Assembly (NCBI RefSeq): GCF_029338515.1
Contig: NZ_CP119988.1
Location: 992,001 to 1,056,000 of the forward strand
DNA from: Haloglomus litoreum
Lineage (GTDB): Archaea; Halobacteriota; Halobacteria; Halobacteriales; Haloarculaceae
Direction of reading: 5' to 3'
DNA: 64,000 bases
Shown piece by piece: positions 26,900-35,854 of the stretch. Under the pieces are notes generated by a model. That model saw only the letters and a program-made list of their open reading frames with translations. It was not told the DNA's origin and ran no database searches. Made by a program: the position numbers and the translations under genes. The number at the start of each line of letters is the position of its first letter. The stretch's first letter is position 1.

Positions 26900-27874
26900 C
26901 TACGCCGGCTCCTCGACGTCGATGTCGACGCGGTCCTGGATGAGGTCGCGCAGGTCGTCCGCGTCCTCGACCTGTTCGATCTCCTCGCGCTCGACGAGCG
27001 CGGTCCCCTCGACGCTGTCCCGCGTGGCACGGTCGACGACGTACACCGACTGGGTCCGGGTGACGCGGCCGACCGATGACATGATTCGGGCCCGCTTCTC
27101 GGCCGTCCGGTCGAACGAGGAGTGCCCCGTCAGCATCGACGCGAGGCGGGAACGGCGGGCCTCGCCGACGGCCTTGAACGGTGCGCGGTCGGTCGGGTGG
27201 ACGTCGTAGCCGACCCGGGTGAGCACGGCGATGACGGGCTCGTCGTCCGGGTCGGCGTCGGGGTCGTCGGGCGTGGGGTCGCCCTCGCGGACCGCCTCGG
27301 CGCCGTCCAGCACCTCGACGGGCGAGGTGAGCGGCGCGTCGAACACGTCCTCCAGTTCCGCGGCGACCTCGACGGAGGCGTTCATGCCGTCCTCGTACTT
27401 CGAGACGGTCCGACGGGAGACGCCCAGCTCCTGTGCGAGACGGCCGAGCGACCAGTCCTTCTCCTCGCGGGCGTCGGCCAGCACCTCGCTGTCGATGTTG
27501 ACGTACAGGCCACCGGGGGCCGCGTAGATGAGCGGCGGCACCTCCTCGACGAACAGGTCCATCGCGGTGTCCGGCGAGAGGACGGGGACGCCCTGGCGGA
27601 AGTAGACGACGCCGGGCTTGAGTTCCTCGTCCCGGGTGCGCAGGCCGATGACCATCGGCGTCGCGCCCAGGTAGTGGCCGAGGCGGCGCATCTCCGCGCC
27701 GGTCGCCGCGTCGAACGCGTCGATGTTGACCAGCACCTTCAGGAGGAGCGTGTCCTCCCCCCGCCGTGCGGCCATGTCGAAGCTCTTCGGGCGGATCGCA
27801 CACCGGTCGCTGACGAGGAAGCCCGCGTCCTCGAGCATCGCGGTCACGTTCTCGACCAGTGCGGACCGGGTCAT
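26900..27874 (-). CDS. XRE-type transcriptional regulator of the archaeal putative-HTH family
   Basis: A 324-residue DNA-binding protein. The N-terminal domain (residues 1-125) resembles a nuclease-like fold found in this archaeal family ([29 protein letters not shown]). The helix-turn-helix is [20 protein letters not shown] (141-160). A C-terminal domain ([18 protein letters not shown] ... [20 protein letters not shown]) may sense a signal. One such gene is common per archaeal genome; its regulon is not known. It is divergent from tiaS, separated by ~210 bp that probably hold both promoters. Confidence 0.8.
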   Translation of the reverse strand: MTRSALVENVTAMLEDAGFLVSDRCAIRPKSFDMAARRGEDTLLLKVLVNIDAFDAATGAEMRRLGHYLGATPMVIGLRTRDEELKPGVVYFRQGVPVLSPDTAMDLFVEEVPPLIYAAPGGLYVNIDSEVLADAREEKDWSLGRLAQELGVSRRTVSKYEDGMNASVEVAAELEDVFDAPLTSPVEVLDGAEAVREGDPTPDDPDADPDDEPVIAVLTRVGYDVHPTDRAPFKAVGEARRSRLASMLTGHSSFDRTAEKRARIMSSVGRVTRTQSVYVVDRATRDSVEGTALVEREEIEQVEDADDLRDLIQDRVDIDVEEPA

Positions 27875-28086
27875 AGAGGGGTATAGGCGACTCGATGCTC
27901 ATATGTGTTGTGTCCCCGCACCCCCCGATGTCCGGCGATTCGCCGTTCGCGGGGGGACAGATTGATATATCGGATGGTATCGTGGGTCGGATCGGCCATA
28001 CGAGGCCTCTACGGCACACTCACCGTCGAATCCTCGTTCCGGCCGCCGAGCGAAACCCGTTCGTAACCGGCCCCCGTATCCCGGCC

Positions 28087-29388
28087 GTGACCGTCGTTGG
28101 CCTCGACGACACGGACTCGCGCGACGCGGGGATGTGCACCACGTACGCGGCCGCACGCCTCGCCGAGCGACTGCGCGAGGAGGGTGCGGCGGTGGCCCGT
28201 GTCTGCCTGGTCCGGCTGAACCCGGCCGTCGAGCACAAGACCCGGGGTAACGCCGCGCTCGCGGTCCACACCGACGCCGCGGTCGATGTGGCGTTCGCGG
28301 CCGCCCGCGACCTCGTGGACGCCCACGCGGTGGTCGACGACCCGCGGACGAACCCGGGCGTGGTCGCCCTCGGCGGCGCGCCCGCCTCCGTTCCCGGGAG
28401 CGTCGCCGAGTTCGCCGGCGTCGCGGTCCGTGACCTGCTGTCCCGCGAGCGGGCCCACGAGACGCTCTCCGGCGTCGAGGCCGTCGAGACGCGCCACGCG
28501 ACCTGGGGCGACGGCCGGGGCGTCGTGGGCGCGCTCGCGGCCGCCGGCGCGTGGCGCGCCTGGGACGACGCCGACCTCGACCCGACCTACGAGCACATCG
28601 TCTACCGCCCGCGCGAGCGCTGGGGCACCGAGCGCGACGTGGCCCACGAGAGCGTCTTCGCGGCCGCCGACCGCGAGTACCCGGCCGTCTGGGACACGGT
28701 CGACCACGGCGAGAACGAGACGGTCTGCGTGCCCCACACGCCCGGCCCGGTGCTGTACGGCATCCGCGGCGACGACCCCGACGCCTGCCGGGCGGTCGCG
28801 GACGCCATCGACGCGGAGCCGGCCGAGCGGGCGTGTACGTTCGTCACGAACCAGGGGACGGATGCCCACCTCCGCGAGGCACCGATCCGGGCGGTGGCGG
28901 ACGACCGCGCGTACCGTCTCGACGCCGTCGTCGCCTCGACACCCGAGACGCGCCGGGGCGGCCACGTCTTCCTCGACCTCGGGCCACCCGACGAGGGCGC
29001 CGACGTGACGCTGGGCTGCGCGGCGTTCGAGCCGACGAAGCGCTTCCGCGACCGGGTCCGGGCGCTCCGGGTGGGCGACCGACTCACTGTCTGCGGCGAG
29101 GTGAGCGACGGCACGCTGAAACTCGAGAAGTTCGCGGTCCGGGCCCTCGTCCGGACCGAGTCCGTCACCCCGGACTGCCCGGACTGCGGCCGCTCGATGT
29201 CGTCGGCGGGTCGCGGGCAGGGGTACCGGTGTCGCGACTGCGGGACCTCGGCGCCGGGCAGGGTCGAGCGACCCATCGAGCGGTCGCTGGAGCGGGGCTG
29301 GTACGAGGTGCCGCCCTGTGCCCGCCGACACATCGCGAAACCGCTGGTCAGGGGCGGGTTCGACGCGCCGACGCACCCCAAGCGATAG
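28087..29388 (+). CDS. tiaS: tRNA(Ile2) 2-agmatinylcytidine synthetase TiaS
   Basis: Attaches agmatine to C34 of tRNA-Ile(CAU), letting archaea decode AUA without misreading AUG. The 433-residue product fits the family length. It starts VVGLDDTDSRDAGMCTTYAA, has NPAVEHKTRGNAALAVH and ATWGDGRGVVGALAAAG, an OB-like domain (LRVGDRLTVCGEV), and a C-terminal zinc ribbon with two CxxC pairs (CPDC and CRDC). The GTG at 28087 is preferred because sequence further upstream, though open, is unlike the family. Confidence 0.9.
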   Translation: MTVVGLDDTDSRDAGMCTTYAAARLAERLREEGAAVARVCLVRLNPAVEHKTRGNAALAVHTDAAVDVAFAAARDLVDAHAVVDDPRTNPGVVALGGAPASVPGSVAEFAGVAVRDLLSRERAHETLSGVEAVETRHATWGDGRGVVGALAAAGAWRAWDDADLDPTYEHIVYRPRERWGTERDVAHESVFAAADREYPAVWDTVDHGENETVCVPHTPGPVLYGIRGDDPDACRAVADAIDAEPAERACTFVTNQGTDAHLREAPIRAVADDRAYRLDAVVASTPETRRGGHVFLDLGPPDEGADVTLGCAAFEPTKRFRDRVRALRVGDRLTVCGEVSDGTLKLEKFAVRALVRTESVTPDCPDCGRSMSSAGRGQGYRCRDCGTSAPGRVERPIERSLERGWYEVPPCARRHIAKPLVRGGFDAPTHPKR

Positions 29389-29492
29389 CGTCGGTGCCCG
29401 ACCCCGCAGGCCCCTGCATCTGTCGAAAATGCTGTATTATCCGATAACTTCTGGGGTTGAGCGTTTGTTCGTCGGTTCTCGGAACCGCTCGA

Positions 29493-29810
29493 TCATCGAT
29501 CCCGTCCCTTCCTCGCCTCGCGTCCCAGTTCCCGCTCGACGGCCTCGACCTTCTCGCGGGCCTCGAACTCCCGGGTCCGCTTGTCGTCGATCTTCAGGAC
29601 CGTGCTGACGCGGTCGCCGTCGACGGCCTCGTGGGCGGCCTGCGCGGCGGCGAACAGGGTCCCGATGTCGTCGGCCTCGATGACCGTCCCCATCGGGTTC
29701 GTCTCGTACGAGACGTCGAACTCGTCGAGGGCGGCGACCGCCTTCGCCACCTCGCCCGCCATGCTGTCCTCGATGACCGGTGCGACCGACAGGAGTGCGA
29801 CGACCGTCAT
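29493..29810 (-). CDS. MTH1187-family thiamine-binding protein
   Basis: A 105-residue ferredoxin-fold protein of the MTH1187/YkoF-like family (old UPF0045), reported to bind thiamine. Conserved elements: start MTVVALLSVAPV, FDVSYETNPMGTVIEAD, and RVSTVLKIDDKRTRE at the C terminus. The ATG at 29810 is preferred over an upstream frame that overlaps the divergent hydrolase gene. No thiamine-synthesis genes lie nearby. Confidence 0.85.
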   Translation of the reverse strand: MTVVALLSVAPVIEDSMAGEVAKAVAALDEFDVSYETNPMGTVIEADDIGTLFAAAQAAHEAVDGDRVSTVLKIDDKRTREFEAREKVEAVERELGREARKGRDR

Positions 29811-29862
29811 GGTCGGCCCTACGACACCCACGGCTAAGAGCGTGGGCGTCGCAGGCCCCACC

Positions 29863-30855
29863 ATGAGCGACGACTCCACGGACGCCGCGACGGCGAGCGA
29901 CCCCGAGACGCGCCCGGACGACCCGGTCGCGGCTGGCGACACGGAGGAGTACGGCAACGTCGAACTCGAGGCGAACGGCCTCACCTTCGAGTGCATCGTC
30001 GAGCAGCCCGCGACCGACGCGACCGACGAGGGCGACCTCGCGGTCTGCCTCCACGGCTTCCCGGACGACGCCGGCTCGATGGTGCCGGTTCTCGACGCGC
30101 TCGCGGAGTCGGGCTACACCGCCGTCGCCCCGTACATGCGCGGGTACGCACCAACAGACCCCGCGCCAGACGGCGAGTACACGGCCGAGGCGCTGGGCGC
30201 CGACGCGAACGCCCTGCTGGACGTGGCGGCCGACCACTTCGACCGCGACGGCGACCGCGTGCTGGTGGGCCACGACTGGGGTGCCGTCGCGACGTACGCC
30301 GCCGCGGCCGCCGACCCGGACGCGATGGACCGGCTGGTGGCGATGGCGGTCCCGCCACGGTTCGAGGCGCTGCTGACGCGCTACCCGAAGCAGATCCTCC
30401 GCTCGTGGTACATGTGGCTGTTCCAGGTCCCGGGCGCCCCGGAGCAGGCGCTCCGGTGGCGGGACTTCGAGTTCGTGGAGTTCCTCTGGGGCCTCTGGAG
30501 CCCCGGCTGGGACTACCCCCGGAGCCGCATCGAGAGCGTGAAGGCCACCCTGGAGCGCGACGACACCGTCGAGCACGCGCTCGCGTACTACCGCCAGATC
30601 GTCGGGGGCGGGCTGAAGGGGATGGTCCTCCACGGTCCGCCCTCGCCCGACGAGGGCCCGACCATCGAGGTGCCGGCGCTGCTCGTGACGGGCGAGCGCG
30701 ACGGCTGTATCGGGACCGGGTTGTACGAGGGGGCCGAGCGGGCGTTCGACGGGCCCTGCCGCGTCCTCCGGGTCAGCGACGCGGGCCACTTCGTCCACCA
30801 GGAGCGGCCCGCGCTGGTCGGCGACGAGATCCGGCGCTTCGTCGACGACGGCTGA
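29863..30855 (+). CDS. alpha/beta hydrolase, epoxide-hydrolase type
   Basis: A 330-residue alpha/beta-hydrolase with an aspartate nucleophile: LVGHDWGAVATY with D138, the arrangement of epoxide hydrolases and haloalkane dehalogenases. It has the HGFPD oxyanion loop near residue 64 and H309 in DAGHFVHQERP. A Trp/Tyr-rich cap region (LRSWYMWLFQVPGAPEQAL) follows the nucleophile. The first ~30 residues are an acidic extension. The ATG at 29863 is 52 nt from the divergent thiamine-binding gene. The natural substrate is unknown. Confidence 0.82.
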   Translation: MSDDSTDAATASDPETRPDDPVAAGDTEEYGNVELEANGLTFECIVEQPATDATDEGDLAVCLHGFPDDAGSMVPVLDALAESGYTAVAPYMRGYAPTDPAPDGEYTAEALGADANALLDVAADHFDRDGDRVLVGHDWGAVATYAAAAADPDAMDRLVAMAVPPRFEALLTRYPKQILRSWYMWLFQVPGAPEQALRWRDFEFVEFLWGLWSPGWDYPRSRIESVKATLERDDTVEHALAYYRQIVGGGLKGMVLHGPPSPDEGPTIEVPALLVTGERDGCIGTGLYEGAERAFDGPCRVLRVSDAGHFVHQERPALVGDEIRRFVDDG

Positions 30856-30895
30856 GGCGCCCCGCGCTCGCTACCGGGCGCCGCCCGCGGGTCGC

Positions 30896-31276
30896 TCACT
30901 CCTGCTCGGCAGCCCCCTCCACGGCTGTCGACAGGTGGTAGTGCATCCCCTGGAGGAGTTCGGATACCTCTGTGAGCGCGTCCGGCTCCGCCGTGACGAG
31001 CGTCCCCTGGTCCGGTCCCTCGGGGAGATCTACCAGCACGACGTCCTCGTACCGTTCGACGGTCCCCCGGCGTGCCCCGAGCGTGTCGCGGACGGCCGGT
31101 CCGGCCGAGGCAGGGTCCGTCCCGGAGCGCGGCGCGCACCTCGTCGGACAGGCCGGTCTCGCAGTACAGTCGGTCGTAGTCGTTCCCGTCGTACCGGACC
31201 ACGGTCCGGAGCCCGCGACCGAGCCACGGAGGAACGGGCCCAGCCGCTCGGGTGCTCCCGGCGCCGTCGCTGTCAT
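30896..31276 (-). pseudogene. frameshifted small conserved haloarchaeal protein (DUF7522-like)
   Basis: Reading the minus strand, PERLGPFLRGSVAG is in one frame, LRTVVRYDGNDYDRLYCETG in a second, and VRDTLGARRGTVERYEDVV then VVLVDLPEGPDQGTLVTAEP, ending GMHYHLSTAVEG, back in the first. Joining them needs one missing base near 31209-31216 (a GCGGG run) and one extra base near 31119-31125 (a CGGG run). The joined product is ~126 residues and has the flow of a small haloarchaeal DUF7522-type protein. Total length from ATG to stop is a multiple of three, so the two shifts cancel. It may be a decayed gene, two sequencing errors in G runs, or a real protein with a scrambled middle. Confidence 0.6.
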
Positions 31277-31393
31277 CCCGGTGTGCGTCGAGGCTCCGGG
31301 CCGAGAGGGTTCGCCGGCCAACAGTTTGGTGGTTGTCGAGCGGGTGCGGCCGTCATCCCGGGTGGTAATACGGGGCCGTGCGAAGGGGTCGCC

Positions 31394-32527
31394 ATGAGCA
31401 GTCGGGTGTTCGACGACCCGCGCCTCCGGCGCGCGCGGACCGTCCTGGAGGCCATCGTCCGGGAGGTCCGGGCGGAGAACGTCACGTTCATGGCCGGGAG
31501 CATCGCCTACCACGCCTTCGTCTCGCTGGTACCGTTCCTGTTGCTGGTGCTGTTCCTCATCAATCGGATCGGCGACGAGGCGCTCGCGCGGGCGTTCCTC
31601 GCGGCCATCGCGGCCAACCTCACGCCCGCCGGCGCGACGGAGGGGGGCGTCATCGGGCAGTTCACGGAGCTCCTGCTCCAGGCGGCCACCAGCGGCACGC
31701 AGAACGCCAGCATCTCGCTGCTCTCGCTCGTCGCGCTCGTCTGGGGGACCCTGCGCATCTTCCGTGGGCTCGACCAGGCGTTCTCGGACATCTACGAGTC
31801 CGAGTCGCTGAACACGTTCCTCGACCAGGTGCTCGACGGCGTGGTCGTCTTCGGCGCCCTCGGCGTCGCCCTCTTCCTCGTCAGCGCGGCCGAGCGCTTC
31901 GTCGGGCTCCCGTCGCTCGGCGCCGCCGACGCCGTCCTCCGACCGCTCATCTCGGTCCTCAGCGTCGGCGTCGCGCTCCTTCCGATGTACTACGTCTTCC
32001 CCGACGAGGACGTGAGCGTCCGCGAGATCGTCCCGGGCGCGCTGGTCGCCGCGCTGGGGTGGGTCGCACTCAGCGGGGTGTTCCGCTACTACGTCGCGGC
32101 CTCCTCGACCTCCTCGTACGGTATCGTCGGCGTCATCATCCTCCTCATCACCTGGCTCTACTTCGGGGGGCTGATCCTGCTCGTCGGGGCCTCGGTCAAC
32201 GCGGTGCTGGCCGGCCGCAGCGAGGACGTCGAGAACATCGCCTGGGGCGCTGCCCCCGGAACCCACCACTCGTACAACGACGACGCGTTCGTCGAGCCGC
32301 TCCGCGAACTGAAGTCGGCTCTCGACGCCGCCGAGGCGGAGGGCTACGACGAGGTCCGTGTCGCCGTCGGTGACCACGAGGTGACGATCCCCCGCGCGGA
32401 CGAGGCCACGGTCCGGGTCAAGACCGTCGACCGCCCCCGGATCCTCGGCGGCGACCACGAGACAGGGGAACTCCTGTTGCGCTGGGACTCGCGCGCCGGC
32501 GGCCGCGACGACGAGACCGACACGTGA
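31394..32527 (+). CDS. YihY/BrkB-family inner membrane protein
   Basis: A 377-residue polytopic membrane protein of the YihY/virulence factor BrkB family. The signature FMAGSIAYHAFVSLVPFLLL opens the domain, LSLVALVWGTLRIFRGLDQAF marks the middle, and WLYFGGLILLVGASVNAVLAG closes it, with about six helices. The C-terminal ~100 residues are soluble and acidic. The ATG at 31394 is the family-like start. The family's transport or envelope function is unproven. It is divergent from the broken gene at 30896-31276. Confidence 0.88.
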   Translation: MSSRVFDDPRLRRARTVLEAIVREVRAENVTFMAGSIAYHAFVSLVPFLLLVLFLINRIGDEALARAFLAAIAANLTPAGATEGGVIGQFTELLLQAATSGTQNASISLLSLVALVWGTLRIFRGLDQAFSDIYESESLNTFLDQVLDGVVVFGALGVALFLVSAAERFVGLPSLGAADAVLRPLISVLSVGVALLPMYYVFPDEDVSVREIVPGALVAALGWVALSGVFRYYVAASSTSSYGIVGVIILLITWLYFGGLILLVGASVNAVLAGRSEDVENIAWGAAPGTHHSYNDDAFVEPLRELKSALDAAEAEGYDEVRVAVGDHEVTIPRADEATVRVKTVDRPRILGGDHETGELLLRWDSRAGGRDDETDT

Positions 32528-32568
32528 TCGGCGAGAGGGTTATGATTCCCTGTGACATGAGTTACATT

Positions 32569-32748
32569 ATGTCATCAGTCGGGTCTACCACCATCGTCGG
32601 CCAGTTCGAGGACGCCTCGCTCGGGTTGCTGGTGCTCATCGGTGCGATGCTCCTGACAGCCCTGATCGGGTTCGGCCTCAGTGTCCTGCTCTGGTTCCGC
32701 AATCGGTCGGGGAGACGCCGTCGCAGGAAGCGCAGGGGCCCGGCGTAG
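32569..32748 (+). CDS. small single-helix membrane protein
   Basis: A 59-residue product: a short exposed N terminus, one or two hydrophobic segments (LGLLVLIGAMLLTALIGF, SVLLWF) and a strongly basic tail (NRSGRRRRRKRRG). This positive-inside arrangement puts the tail in the cytoplasm. The start is uncertain: ATG at 32569 lies ~25 nt after a TATA-like GGTTATGA (32538-32545), suiting a leaderless transcript. ATG 32557 or 32542, or the GTG at 32524 overlapping the YihY stop, are alternatives. No family recognised. Confidence 0.45.
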   Translation: MSSVGSTTIVGQFEDASLGLLVLIGAMLLTALIGFGLSVLLWFRNRSGRRRRRKRRGPA

Positions 32749-32817
32749 ACACTCCGGGCGGACACGGCTGACCGCACGACAGGGCCAGCGGTCGCTCGCG
32801 GGTGGGTTCGGGAGAAG

Positions 32818-32888
32818 TGCGCTGGCGGGGATTTGAACCCCGGTTGTGACCATGGCAAGGTCACGTGATACCACTACACTACCAGCGC
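32818..32888 (-). tRNA. tRNA-Gly (anticodon GCC)
   Basis: The minus strand folds as a complete cloverleaf: acceptor GCGCTGG pairs with CCAGCGC, the D-arm lies in GTGTAGTGGTATCAC, the anticodon stem TGACC/GGTCA encloses loop TTGCCAT with anticodon GCC, and the T-arm is CGGGG-TTCAAAT-CCCCG. The discriminator base is A. No intron is present and the CCA end is not encoded. Confidence 0.95.
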
Positions 32889-32981
32889 CCTGTGCATTCG
32901 AGACGAGGCCGGTGTTGCACAAAAGGATTCCGGAACCCCGCCGTCGCCGGGTTGATACGGGCTGCGGGCGGAGCCCTCGCC

Positions 32982-33368
32982 ATGCCCGCCGATGCCGGCG
33001 ATCTCGCCCGGGACTACTACCGGACCATCGACGAGGGTGCGTACGGGGAGCTGCGCGACCTGCTGGCCGACGCGTTCGTCCAGCGGCGGCCCGACCGGAC
33101 GCTGGAGGGGGCCGACCGGTTCGTCCGGTTCATGCGCGAGGAGCGCCCGGAGACCGACACCACGCACGTCGTCGAGCGCGTCTACCGGGCCGACCCGCGC
33201 GACGACGGTGACGGGGCCTCCGGCCCCATCGGGGACGTGGACGCGGACCGGTACGTGGCCGTCGAGGGGCGGCTGGAGCGGGCGAACGGGGAGCAGTGGT
33301 TCCGGTTCGTCGACACCTTCGCCGTCGTCGACGGCCGACTGGCCACGCTGAGGACGTACACGATGTAA
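32982..33368 (+). CDS. NTF2-like (SnoaL-type) protein
   Basis: A 128-residue small alpha+beta protein of the NTF2/SnoaL fold: N-terminal helices LARDYYRTIDEGAYGELRDL, the FVQRRPDRTLEGADRFVRFM segment, then strands VAVEGRLERANGEQWF and FVDTFAVVDGRLATLRTYT. Members bind small ligands or act as minor isomerases and lyases; no clear catalytic pair can be assigned. The ATG at 32982 follows the divergent tRNA-Gly gene by 93 nt. Confidence 0.75.
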   Translation: MPADAGDLARDYYRTIDEGAYGELRDLLADAFVQRRPDRTLEGADRFVRFMREERPETDTTHVVERVYRADPRDDGDGASGPIGDVDADRYVAVEGRLERANGEQWFRFVDTFAVVDGRLATLRTYTM

Positions 33369-33486
33369 CACCGCGACCGCTGGCCGCGCCGGTGGCGCGA
33401 GACGGGGTCAACAGTTATCCGGTCCCTCTGCCAACGCAGGCCATGGAACCCGGAGCCGCTCACGTCCGCCAGGGGAGGGGTCGCTG

Positions 33487-34665
33487 ATGCCGGTCGTCGA
33501 TGGGACCGCGGCGGACGGGTTCGAGCCCGTCGTGGACGCGTTCGCCGAGAACTTCCGGTCGCGCGACGAACTCGGGGCCGCGTGTGCGGTCTACCACGAG
33601 GGGGAGTGCGTCGTCGACCTCTGGGGTGGCTATCGCGACGCCGCTGGCGAGCAGCCCTGGACGGAGGAGACGATGGTGATGGTGTTCTCGGGGACGAAGG
33701 GGATGGCCGCGACGGCCGTCGCCGTCGCACTCTCCCGGGGTCTGTTCGCCCTCGACGACCGCATCGCGGACCACTGGCCCGCGTTCGCCCAGCACGAGAA
33801 GGGCGAGGTCACCGTCCGGCAGTTGCTCCGTCACCGGGCCGGACTCGCGACGCTCGACCAGCAGTTGACCGCCGAGCAGCTGGCCGACCACGACGAACTC
33901 GCCGCGGTGCTGGCGGCGCAGGAACCGGACTGGGAGCCCGGAACCCGCCACGGTTACCACACGTTCACGCTGGGCTGGTACACGAGCGAGCTGTTCCGGC
34001 GGACCGACGGCCGGACCGTCGGGCAGTTCTTCGCCGACGAGGTCGCCGATCCGCTGGATGTCGACTTCCACATCGGGCTACCCGAGGCGGTTCCGGACGA
34101 GCGGGTGGCCGAACTCGACCCGTTCGGCCCGGTCGACCTGCTCCGGAACGTCCACCGAATCCCGCCCCGGTATCTGGTACGGCTGCTGAACCCGCGGTCG
34201 CTCGCCGGGCGCGCGGCGAGCTGCGTCGCCTACGACGACCCGGTCGACCTGACGGAGCCGCCGTTGCGGTCGGTCGAGATCCCCTCGGCCAACGGCATCG
34301 GGACGGCCAGGGCCCTCGCGGGGGTGTACGACGACCTCGCGCGTGGTGGCGACGAACTGGGTCTCGACGCGGCGACTCACGAGGAACTGCGGACCGTCCC
34401 GTCGCCGCCCGCCGGCGGGGACCGGGACCTCGTCCTCGGGGTCCGGAACGAGTACAACGTGGGCTACTCGAAACCGTACGGCGAGTTCACCTTCGGGAGC
34501 TCCGACGCCGCCTTCGGGACGCCCGGCTTCGGCGGCACGTTCGGCTTCGCCGACCCGGACGCCGACCTCGCCTTCGCGTACGTCCCGAACCGGCTGGGCG
34601 TCCACCTCGTCGACGACCCGCGGGAGGTGGCGGTCCGCGAGGCCGTCTACGACTGCCTCTCGTGA
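33487..34665 (+). CDS. serine hydrolase, beta-lactamase/EstB family
   Basis: A 392-residue class C beta-lactamase-like serine hydrolase, more probably an esterase or peptidase. The S-x-x-K catalytic motif is S68-G-T-K71 (MVFSGTKGMAATAV). The Tyr of the second motif is Y157 in RHGYHTFTLGWY, a Y-x-T variant as in EstB. The third region near the end contains FGTPGFGGTFGFADP. No signal peptide is evident, so it is cytoplasmic, arguing against antibiotic defence. The ATG lies 118 nt from the NTF2-like gene. Confidence 0.85.
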   Translation: MPVVDGTAADGFEPVVDAFAENFRSRDELGAACAVYHEGECVVDLWGGYRDAAGEQPWTEETMVMVFSGTKGMAATAVAVALSRGLFALDDRIADHWPAFAQHEKGEVTVRQLLRHRAGLATLDQQLTAEQLADHDELAAVLAAQEPDWEPGTRHGYHTFTLGWYTSELFRRTDGRTVGQFFADEVADPLDVDFHIGLPEAVPDERVAELDPFGPVDLLRNVHRIPPRYLVRLLNPRSLAGRAASCVAYDDPVDLTEPPLRSVEIPSANGIGTARALAGVYDDLARGGDELGLDAATHEELRTVPSPPAGGDRDLVLGVRNEYNVGYSKPYGEFTFGSSDAAFGTPGFGGTFGFADPDADLAFAYVPNRLGVHLVDDPREVAVREAVYDCLS

Positions 34666-34718
34666 CGGCGGGCGGACGTTCCCGACCAGCACCGTTTAGC
34701 CGGCCGGCGACCCAGCAT

Positions 34719-35453
34719 ATGTCGACCGGAATGTTCGACTCGTTCGAGGTCGTGCCGGCGGTGGACGTACAGGACGGGCAGGTCGTCCAGCTCGTGGGCG
34801 GCGAACGCGGGACCGGGCGCACCTACGGCGACCCGGTCGAGGCCGCGCGGAACTGGGAGGAGGCGGGCGCACACACCCTCCACCTCGTCGACCTCGACGG
34901 GGCGTTCGAAGGCGAGCGCGCGAACGCGGGCGCCATCGAGCGCGTGGTCGCGGCCACGAGCGCGGACGTGCAGGTCGGCGGCGGCATCCGCACCGCGACG
35001 GACGCCTTCTCGCTGCTCGACGGCGGCGTCGACCGCGTCATCCTCGGGACCGCTGCCGTCGAGAACCCCGACATCGTCTCGACCATCGCGGACCGCTACC
35101 CCGACGGTGTCGTCGTGAGCCTCGACTCCCGCGGCGGGGAGGTCGTCGTCTCCGGCTGGACCGAGGGGACCGGCCTCGACCCCGCGGAGGCGGCCGCACG
35201 GTTCGTCGACGCGGGCGCAGCCGGCATCCTGTTCACCGATGTCGACGTCGAGGGACAGATGGAGGGAGTCCGGGGCGAGGAGGTCCGGCGCGTCGTCGAG
35301 GCCGCGGACGCCCCGGTCATCGCGAGCGGTGGCGTCGCCACGCTCGAGGACGTCCGGACGGTCCACGACGCGGGCGCGGCCGCCGTCGTCGTCGGGACGG
35401 CGCTGTACGAGGGGGCGTTCACGCTCGCGGAGGCCAGCGCGGCCGTCGAGTGA
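34719..35453 (+). CDS. hisA: phosphoribosylformimino-5-aminoimidazole carboxamide ribotide isomerase HisA
   Basis: Fourth-step histidine-biosynthesis enzyme, a (beta/alpha)8 barrel of 244 residues. Evidence: VVPAVDVQDGQVVQLVGGE at the N terminus with the catalytic Asp, ADVQVGGGIRTATDA, VDRVILGTAAVENP, the second catalytic Asp in ILFTDVDVEGQMEG, and VIASGGVATLEDV. A second ATG at 34731 (MFDSFEVV) matches many haloarchaeal starts equally well. It stands alone; hisB and hisI lie 4 and 10 kb away on the same strand. Confidence 0.93.
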   Translation: MSTGMFDSFEVVPAVDVQDGQVVQLVGGERGTGRTYGDPVEAARNWEEAGAHTLHLVDLDGAFEGERANAGAIERVVAATSADVQVGGGIRTATDAFSLLDGGVDRVILGTAAVENPDIVSTIADRYPDGVVVSLDSRGGEVVVSGWTEGTGLDPAEAAARFVDAGAAGILFTDVDVEGQMEGVRGEEVRRVVEAADAPVIASGGVATLEDVRTVHDAGAAAVVVGTALYEGAFTLAEASAAVE

Positions 35454-35556
35454 GCGTCGAACGAGCCCATCCGGTCCCGGAGGGAACGCCGGTCTCCGAA
35501 CCTTCTGGTCGGTGCTGGCGACGAGACGTACCTCTCCAGAAGACCGCCAGGACGAC

Positions 35557-35712
35557 TCAGCTCCGGGGACGCGGTCGCTGCTCCTGCCGGTCCAGCAGCC
35601 GGACGAGCGCGTAGACGACGGCGCCCGAGAGGGCGGCTCCCGTCGGCGAGGCGGCTGCCACCTGGGGCGCTGCCGCGACGACCGTATCCACCAGCGACTG
35701 GACGAGCGTCAC
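35557..35712 (-). CDS. small leaderless hydrophobic protein
   Basis: A 51-residue frame starting with GTG at 35712: MTLVQSLVDTVVAAAPQVAA, then a hydrophobic run with GAALSGAVVYALVRLL, and a basic end (DRQEQRPRPRS). A TATA-like box (35736-35744) sits 24-32 nt upstream, the exact spacing of leaderless haloarchaeal genes, and the product looks like a small membrane peptide. It is not similar to anything I recognise. Being short, it could be spurious. Confidence 0.45.
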   Translation of the reverse strand: MTLVQSLVDTVVAAAPQVAAASPTGAALSGAVVYALVRLLDRQEQRPRPRS

Positions 35713-35735
35713 GATGTCGGCCGCTGGGACGCGTG

Positions 35736-35744
35736 ATACATAAA
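35736..35744 (-). promoter_or_regulatory. TATA-like box for the small gene at 35557-35712
   Basis: On the minus strand it reads ATTTATGTA, 24-32 nt before the GTG start and the only A/T-rich spot in this spacer. It supports a leaderless transcript running leftward. Confidence 0.5.
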
Positions 35745-35854
35745 TTGCGGTGTCATTCCGGCTCGGTCCGGGTGGTCATGCACCAATCACACGGCGACGC
35801 CACGCTGTCGTTGTCGTTTCGAGCGTGCGGCGAGGCAGTCCAGGCCCGGCCGGT

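Noticed and set aside
29581-29862. An earlier start for the epoxide-hydrolase-type gene.
   Set aside because: The extra 94 codons overlap the divergent thiamine-binding gene and have no family match; ATG 29863 gives a normal N terminus.
30896-32458. A long minus-strand frame reaching back over the YihY gene.
   Set aside because: Only its last part (from 31276) resembles a protein; the rest is the antisense of YihY/BrkB.
33582-34718. A start for hisA far upstream in an open frame.
   Set aside because: That region is the serine hydrolase gene in another frame; only the part after 34719 matches HisA.
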